Below, piece after piece: positions 54,001 through 63,000 of a stretch of DNA of 64,000 nt. Position numbers and translations under genes: made by a program. The notes under the pieces were generated by a model. The model was not told where the DNA came from, did no database searches, and worked only from the letters and a program-made list of their open reading frames with translations. Each line of letters begins with the position of its first letter. The first letter of the stretch is position 1. The DNA comes from G965215045 sp965215045. Lineage in GTDB: Bacteria; Pseudomonadota; Gammaproteobacteria; JABABF01. The stretch is from positions 248,001 through 312,000 of the forward strand of contig OZ244031.1 in the NCBI GenBank assembly GCA_965215045.1. Direction: 5' to 3'.

Positions 54001-57000
54001 CGGTCCAGACCCCCGCCGGAAGCCCGGCGAATATCGCCTGGCCCGTGTGGTCTCCCGCTTCGATACGGAATGGCTGTGCCCGGGTCTCCCCGCTCCCTTC
54101 CCGGGTGGCACTCAGGGTGCCGGCCACCGCCACCGGTGCCTCTCCGTTCAAAGTGAGCGCAACTTCCAGCGGTGTCCCCGCCCGCTGCTCCGCCGTCACC
54201 TCCAGGGCCGTGAGCGCATAGCCGTGACGCGCAATCGACAACTGCGCTCTCGCCTCCAGACCCGATGGCCCGCGCGCCGTGATCTCCACGGTCTCCCGCG
54301 CCTCCGGCTCCACCCCGTCGGCCACCGCCAGCACCGTAAGCTCCACCGCCGGCACGGCCTGCGTCAATGTAATCCGGCTGGAACTGAACTCCAGTTCCGC
54401 GGCCGGACTGGCATCCAGGTCGATTTGCAGGGAAGTGTCCGGCAACAGGTTCTCGGCACTGAGCCGCAGCACTGCCGTCTGGCCCTCCGCCAGGGTATTG
54501 TCTGTGGCCAGGCTCACCAGCTGCAGTGATACATCCCCCAGCAGGCGTGCCTGCTGCGGTGCCACCCGCAGTTCCGGACGCTCCTGGTCCAGGGGCTCAG
54601 ACGACTCGAACTCCGCGTTTCCATCCGCCACCGTCACGGTCCAGGTGCCCGCCGGCAGACCGGCGAATATCGCCTGGCCCGTGCTCTCTCCCGCTTCGAT
54701 ACGGAATGGCTGCGCCCGGGTCTCACCGCTTCCTTCCCGGGTGGCGCCCAGGGTGCCGGCCACCGCCTCCGGTGCTTCCCCGTTCAAAGTGAGCGCAACT
54801 TCCAGCGGTGTCCCCGCCCGCTGCTCCGCCGTCACCTCCAGGGCCGTGAGCGCATAGCCGTGACGCGCAATCGCCAACTGCGCTCTCGCCTCCAGACCCG
54901 ATGACCCGCGCGCCGTGATCTCCAAGGTTTCCCGTGCCTCCGGTGCCACCCCGTCCGCCACCGCCAGCATCGCAAGCTCCACTGACGGCACGGCCTGTGT
55001 CAATGTAATCCGGCTGGAACTGAACTCCAGTTCCCCGGGCGGACTGGCATCCAGGTCGATTTGCAGGGACTCGCCTGCGAGCAGGTTTTCAGCACGGAGC
55101 CGCAGCATCGCAGTCTGGCCCTCCGCCAGGGTGTTGTCTGCGGCCAGGCTCACCAGCTGCAGTGATACATCCCCCAGCAGGCGCGTCTGCTGCGGTGCCA
55201 CCCGCAGTTCCGGACGCTCCTGGTCCAGTGCAAGAGACGAGACGAACTCCGCGTTTCCATCCGCCACCGTCACGGTCCAGACCCCCGCCGGCAGACCGGC
55301 GAATGTTGCCCGACCCGTGCTCTCTCCCGCTTCGATACGGAATGGCTGCTGCCGGGTCTCACCGCTCCCTCCCCGGGTGGCGCTCAGGGTGCCGGCCACC
55401 GCCACCGGTGCCTCCCCGTTCAAAGCGAGCGCAACTTCCAGGGGTGTCCCCGCCCGCTGCTCCGCCGCAACACCCAGTGCCGTGAGCGCGTAGCCGTGAC
55501 GCGCAATCGCCAACTGCGCACTCGCCTCCAGACCCGAGGGCCCGCGCGCCGTGATCTCTATGGTTTCCCGCGCCTCCGGTTCCACCCCGTCCGCCACCGC
55601 CTCCACCATAAGCCCCACCGATGGCTCGGCCTGCGTCAATGTAATCCGGCTGGAACTGAACTCCAGTTCCCCGGACGGACTGGCATCCAGGTCGATTTGC
55701 AGGGAATCGCCCTGTAGCAGGTTCTCGGCACTGAGCTGCAGCATCGCTGTCTGCCCCTCCGCCAGGGTGTTGTCTGCGGCCAGGCTCAGCAGCTGCAGTG
55801 ATACATCTCCCAGCAGGCGCGTCTGCTGCGGAGCCACCCGCAGTTCCGGACGCTCCTGGTCCAGTGCAAGAGAGGACGCAAACTCCACATCATCCTCTGC
55901 TAGGCTCACGGTCCAGGTGCCCGCCGGCAGACCGGTGAATGTTGCCCGACCCGTGCTCTCTCCCGCTTCGATACGGAAGGGCTGCGCCCGGGTCTCATCA
56001 CTCCCTTCCCGGGTGGCTGTCAGGGTACCAGCCACCGCCACCGGTGCCTCCCCGTTCAAAGCGAGCGCAACTTCCAGCGGTGTCCCCGCACGCTGCTCCG
56101 CTGCAACATCCAGGGCCGTGAGCGCATAGCCGTGACGCGCAATCGACAACTCCACGGTCGCCTCCAGGCCCGAGGGCCCGAGTGCCGTGAGCTCTACCAA
56201 CTCCCGCGGCTCCGGTGTCTCGGTATCCGTGTGTGCCGTAAGTTGCACAGTCTTGTGTGCAGTCCTGGCACTCAATTTCACCATCGTCTGCGAGAATTCC
56301 ACTTGGGTCGCCGGCTCCGCAGAAAGATTGAGTGCCAGGGTCTCGTCCGGCAACAGGTTTGCAACACTCACTGTCAGGGTGGTTGCAGAACCTTCCCGCA
56401 GGGTCTCCCGTTCCAGGGACACATTGATCCGGCTGTCTTCCAGCACCTGCAAGAGGACGAATTCCGGAACCACGGCGATTTCGCCCTGGTCCCGCTCTTC
56501 CGGAACAAGTTCCCCGCCCAAAGCCGTTGCAAAACCCAGGTCGGATGCTGAAACCCTGTACTCCCCCGCCACCAGGGGAACAAACTGGTAACGCACGATG
56601 CGCTCAGCTTCCGCAATACGCAGCAGGGGTTGTCCCTCCGGCTCCATCCCCATAAAACTGATATCCAAAAACGTCTCGGCCTTCCTCGCCTCTACCGGCA
56701 CCACCGCATTCAACTCCACTGCCACCGTGACCGTCGTCCCCGGGCGCAGCGAAGACGGCTCTACCGTCAAGCTCGCTGCATAGCCATGGCGCGCCACTTG
56801 GAACCGGGCGATAGCCGCAAGCTCCAACCCACCCACATTCGCGCGCCCCCGCAACACGATTGTCTGCCGGGGTTCCGGCTCCTCATCTTCCAGCAATTCC
56901 ACCGTAACCGTCGCTGTCGAACGGAGCGCATCCAGGACCACTACCTGGGTGGAGAAGCCCACGTCCTCCCGGCCGATGACTTCCAGCAGGATCTGTGCCT

Positions 57001-60000
57001 GCTGGCCGGCCGGCAGATCCAAAAGGCCCACCGTCAGGGTCGCCGTATCACCCTCCTGCAAAAACTGCCGGTCCAATCTCAGTGTGAACCCCATCGATTC
57101 CAGTACACGCAGGGTGGCCCCGACTCCCGCAAACTCCGCCCCGGGCTGGTCCGTGCCCACGGCAGGCTCGGCAAATAACGCGGACACCAACCCCAGTTCG
57201 TAGTCTCCGACCCGCACCGGGATCACGGACAGGCTGACGAAGTGCTGCCCCCGGGCGAGCACTAATTCCAACTGCTCCTCTGCACCGCTGCCTGCCAGTG
57301 CCGGTCTCACGCTCAGCACAACAGAGACTGTCGACGGCACCGGGGCGTTCCATTCCAGGCGCAGCTCGGCCGCCTCGCCGACGGGGAGAATGTCGGGACG
57401 CACTGACAGGGATTCCACTGCGTAGCCGTGACGCGGAATCGCATAAGCCACCCCCTGTCTCAGCAAGCGCGCAGCTACAGTCGCTGTGACCGTGGTTTGC
57501 ACCAGCTCCCTGGGCTCCGGCAGCCCATCTCGGAGCACCTCCACCTCCACGGTGCGGCTCGAAGAGAGACGGGTCAGGCTAAAGCTTGTCTCGGAAAAAC
57601 GCAGGTCTGCCGCACGCTCTGCCGGGACCTCGATGTTCACCATCATCGACTCGCCACTGGACAGTCCATCACCGATGACTTTCAGCCGCAACGTGCTGCC
57701 CTCTGCGGCCTCGCCCTGCAGAGTCCCGGACAATTCCAGGAACAGGGCTGCCCCCGGCTCCAGCACCTGGAAGTCCAGGTGCCCCTGGCGAATCTCCAGG
57801 TTCACCTGGTCGCCTTCCAGGGGAGTCAGTCCAGAGAACCATGCCGTGGTGAGTTCCACAAAATGATTTCCGGCTACCGGCAGAAAGAGAGGCCTGGTAA
57901 CCACATTACCCGGTCCCACACTCTCCGGGGCAATGAACCAACTCAGAAGCCGGGTTTCACCGGGGTAGTCGTGCTGACCGCTAAACGCCGCGCGGGCCGG
58001 TAGCGGTGCATTCAAACGCACCACCAGGTCGACATCCATACCCAGACGCACCCGCGGCACGGAAAGCCCCATGCTCAACACCGCATAGTCAGCGCGCGGG
58101 ATCGTCAGCTGCACGGTTCCGGGTCTCGCAGCTGTGGCACTCGCCCGCAGCTCGATCGTCTCCCGTGGCTCCGGATCGGCATCGTTGTGTACCTGCACCA
58201 TGACCGTCGCCGTCCGCGCACTCGCCGAAAGGCGCAGGCTCCCCGCTGACAAATGCAAGTCGTCGGCATTCAAGTCGTCGTAATTCATCCCGGCAAACGT
58301 GACGTTGCGCGTCGTAATACTGACTTCCAGGATCTTGCCCGGGAGCAGGTCCTCCGCACTAACCGTCAGCACCGTCCCCGTCCCCTCCGGCAACAACTCC
58401 TCCTCCAACTGCGCGAACAACCGAACTATCGGCAGGCTCACCGTCAAATGCACCCTGGGCGATGGCGCCTCCTCTAACAGGCTCCGCTGGTCGCCACCAA
58501 TAAACTGCGTAAAGCTCGCAGCGAACACTTCCACCGTGTAGAACCCGGCCTCGGTCAGTGCACTGTCACCGGCGAAGACCGTGCTCCCCCGGGTCGAACC
58601 CTTATGGATCGTGAATTGCTTCTGCACCGAGAGCCCCGTCGTTGTCGCCCGCACACTGAGCTCCAGGGTCGATGCCGCTGCCGCGTTGAGCTCCACTTCC
58701 ACGCGCACCGGCCGAAATAGTAGTGCCTGCACCGGCACCACGTTCAAAGCGGCAACCCTGTACCCGTGACGCGGAATCACCATGCTCACCGTCGTCCCCC
58801 GCACCACGATACTGCGCAGGGTAGTGCCATCCGCAGTCACGGTCCGGTTGGCACGCAAGCGGAAATTCACAGTCTCCCGGGGCTCTGCCATCCCGTCATC
58901 GATGGCACCCACTCTCACCGATCCCTGGTCCGCCACCCCTCCAGTGGATAACAAAGAAATCGAAGAAGACAGGGTAATGTCATCGGGGCGATCAGCACTC
59001 ACAAGCACTTCCAGGCGCTCACCCGGCTGCAACAACCGCTCCAGGGAATTGACCTTGAGTTGCAGCAGGCTGAACTCTCCCTCCGGCACTTCGGCTGTCT
59101 CCAGGCTGACCCGCAATTGCAGCGGCAGCACGCGAATCATCGACACATCGCTCAGTACCGGAACCAGTTTCTGCTCCCCCGCCGCCGCCTGCACAAAGGA
59201 GGCCGTCGTCACCCGCAATTCGTAATCCCCCGGCTCCCGCAGGTACAAGGACACACTCTGCATCATGCCGCCGGGGGCGATAACAACGCGCCGCGTGACC
59301 GTGCTCAGGCCGACACCCGTGGCTTCCAGCACCAGCAGCAACTCGCTCTGCACTATGCCGTTCAGGGAGACCTCCGCCTCGAAGTCCGCACCCGCCTCCA
59401 CCTCTGCAACCGACAGCTCCAGGGCACTCACCTCGTAACCATGGCGCACAATCGCCAGTTCCGTCTCCAGGTCCGCCAGTTCCGGGACATCGAGCGAGCG
59501 CACCCGCAGCCCGAACACCTCCCTGGGTTCGGGCGTTCGCATGTCCTCTTTCGCCTGGATGCGCACCACCACCGACGGTGTGTTCACGGTCAACTGCACC
59601 ATCTCCGGAAAATCCAGCAGTTCCAGGTCCAGCGTGTACTCCTCCTCCGGCGACAACAGTTCCAGGTGCAAGTTCAGCGTGTCCGGCAGATGTTCCACGC
59701 CCAGGTTCCGCACACTGACCGTCCACTCCACGAGCTCGCCCTCCCGCACTACAAACTGCTGCGGATGTCCCTGCAACTCCAGTTGCGGCACAAGCACCCT
59801 GAGCTGTCGCTCCCGAAAACCGGGGGCCAGGGGTACCCCCACCTGGTCCCTGGAAAGGGTGTCTGCCAGCGCAAAGGAAGCATTGCGGACAGTCAGGGTA
59901 TAGGTGCCCGGCTCGGACAGGGCGAAGAAGACGCGCGCCGACATTTCGGCGACAGGCACCACTGTGTCCGTGCTGGTGATCAACACCTCCCCGTCCTGCT

Positions 60001-63000
60001 GACGCAGCTCCACTGTCAGGCGCACCCCGCTCTGTGCCGAGGACGGCACCGGGGCATTCAGTGCCACCTCCACGGCAAAGCCCTGGTCCTGCTCCACTTG
60101 CGCCGGCAGCAACTCCAGGTGCGCCACCCGGTAATCATTGCGCGGTACCGTCAGGCGCAAGGGCGGGGTTTCCGCCCAGATATCGCCAGTGTTCCACACC
60201 CGGTACCGTACCGAGAACTCGATGTCCCGCCTGGGTCGGGCGATATCGTCATCCCGCACCCGCAGCTCATACACTCGCCGGTCCGGTGTATCCTGCTCCG
60301 GAAGACCGTTCCTGGTACGCTCATCCAACTCCAAAAATCTCAGTGCCCGAAATTCCTCGCTGACCGGGTAAAAAAGTCCCAGGATATAAAAATCAACATC
60401 CTGATGCTCATCCTCCATGCCCAACAGGCTGCGAATACCGACTTGCAACCGGGTGCTCTCGCCTTCCACGAGCTCGAACGCATCCAGGCCGGCCGTCAGT
60501 TCAATGCGCAACAACCCGATGGACAAGGTGCCGGCCGCCGCAGAGAGAAAGGCCAATTCCCCCTCGGCATCGACAAACCAGGCGTCGAGTGCCCGCACCG
60601 TGTACCTGCCGGTCGTCCCCAGGGCCACACGCACAACGCCGGTTGTGGCACCGGCGGGAATCGTCACCGTCGCCTGCACGGGCGGTGTCCCGTCCGCCCG
60701 GAACAGGCCCAGGAGCACCTGCGCATCACTGCCCGGGGCAACCGCGTTCAAGCGCGCACCCAATGCAAACGGCAGGTTGTTAAACAAGGGCGGCGGAGGC
60801 AGAACCAGGGCATCCAGTTCGTAGCCGTTGCGCGCGATCGCCAAGCGCGTGCGAGCCTCCAGGCCCGATGGCCCGCGCGCCGTAAGCTCCACGATTTCCC
60901 GGGGCTCGGGCACCACCGTGTCCGTCGTCGCCCGCACCACGAGCTCTGCCCCCGGCTCCGCCGTCGTCAATGTCACCGTGCCGGTACTGAACACCAGCTC
61001 CCCGGATGGACTGGCATTCAGCTGAATTTGCAGGGAACTGCCCGGTCGCCGCAGGTTCAGGACGCTCACCGTCAGGGTCGTCTGCTCGCCCTCGCCCAGT
61101 ACCTGCCGCTCCAGGGACAGTTGCAGTTGCAGCGGGGGCGGTGCCCGCACTTGGAGTGCCTGCGGGGCGGCCGCCACCGCCAGCGGCCTGCCATCGGCCA
61201 ACTCCGCCGCCGGCACCGTCAGGGTCCATACCCCCGCTACCGGCAAACCCGGGGCAAACTCCGCCGTCCCATCCAACTCACCCTTCTCGATCACGAATCT
61301 CCGCGCAACCGGCACCTGCCCGGTCAGCGTCGCCCTCACCGTCCCACTCACTGTATCCGGTGCCCGGGCACTCAACTCCGCCGTCACGACAAACACCTCC
61401 CACGCCTGGGGCGACTGCTCCGGCAATACCAGGCTCTCCACCTCCGGCAGCCGCACCGTCAATCGCAACGGGCGCGCCCTCACCCCCGCACTCAATTCAT
61501 CCACCCCGGCAAGCCCCGCAGGAAACCGCGGCAACGGATCATCCACCACCGACAACTCCCAATCTCCCTGCGTCAAACCGCCGACCCACAAACCCGTCAC
61601 CCGTCTCTCCCCCGCCGGCATACGCAACAACAAGGTCGCCGAGCTCTGGCGGTCCGCATGCAATACCGCGCGCACCGTCATATCCAGGGGCGACGGCGCC
61701 TCTCCATTCAACTCCACGCTGAGCCCGAACTCTTCCTCCTCCAACACTTGCGACACGAACACGCTCAGTGTGCTGAGTACATAACCGTTGAAACCGATTT
61801 GTACACTCTGTTCAGCAGGCACGGCACCCGCAGCACTCGCCGTGATCAGCACCCGCTCCCGGGGCTCCGGGGCCACCTGGTCCGCAATCGCGATCACTCG
61901 CACCCGGGTTGCGGGCTGTGCTGCCGTCAAAAGCACCGTACTCACCGGCACGTCGCGCTGCGTCTGCAACAATACCAAGTCCGCCTCATGCGGTGCCTCC
62001 ACCTGCAAGCGCAACTCCAATTCCTGGCCCGGGAGCAGGTTCTCCGCACTGACCCGCAACTGCGCCGTGCTGCCCTCCGCCAGCGCAGCGAGCGGCAATT
62101 CCACGAACTCCAGGTGCAACTGCACCGCATCGAGCATACGCAGTACCCGGGAGGATGCTCGCAAGTCCAGGTGCCGCTGGTCCAAGGCCTGCCCGACCGT
62201 AAACACGGCACTGCTGGGTTCCAAGCTCCAGTCCCCGGCACTTAAAGCTGTGAACGTGAGTGTGGCTGTACGCCGGCCCGCTTCGATCTCGACCCCCGCC
62301 TGGCGGGATTCCGTGCCCAGCGTCGCCCGCACCGTCGCCTGCACCGCCACCGGTGCCGCACCGTTCAACTGCACTTCCACCGCTACAGGAGAACCCACTC
62401 GCAGCTCTGCAGCTGCCACAAGACCCGTCAGCGCATACCCGTGGCGCGGAATATGCACCGTCAGCTCCACGGTCTCTACACCCTCTGCAGTCGCCGTAAT
62501 CCGCACCGGTTCCCGGGGCTCCGGGCTCACCGTATCCGCAACCGCGATCACCCGCACCTGGGTTGCGGGCTGTGCCGCCGTCAGAAACAGGGTCCTCACC
62601 GGCACGTCGCGCTGTATCTGCGACAAACCCAGGTCCAGCTCATACTGCAGCTCCACCTGCAAGCGCGCCTCCAATTCCTGCCCCGAGAACAGGTTCTCCG
62701 CACTCACCCGCAGCCGTGCCCTGCTCCCCTCCGCCAGCACAGCGAACGGCAATTCCACGAGTTCCAAGCGCAATTGCACCTCATCGAGCACGCGCAGCAC
62801 CCGGGAAAGAGACGCCGGCCAATCCAGGTGCATCTGGTCCAGGGGCTCCCCGGCCGTAAACACGGCACTGCCAATCTCCAAGCTCCAGTCCCCGGCCGGT
62901 AAATCCGTGAATGTGAGCCTCGCCGTACTCTGACCCGCTTCAATCGTCGTCCCCACCTCCCTGAGTGCCGGCCCTCTCGTCGCCTGCACCATCACGTTCA

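Noticed and set aside
42731..56137. Regular repeats that might be taken for a CRISPR array
   Set aside because: The period is 636 bp, whole units are coding and near-identical, and there are no short repeats with unique spacers or cas genes.
59060..62245. A 1,061-codon open frame on the plus strand, and about 50 frames of 88-208 codons on the plus strand between 42 and 56 kb
   Set aside because: They are antisense to the giant gene. GC-rich codon bias and the 636-bp repeat keep several frames open; the translated products have no recognisable domain and repeat with the array period.
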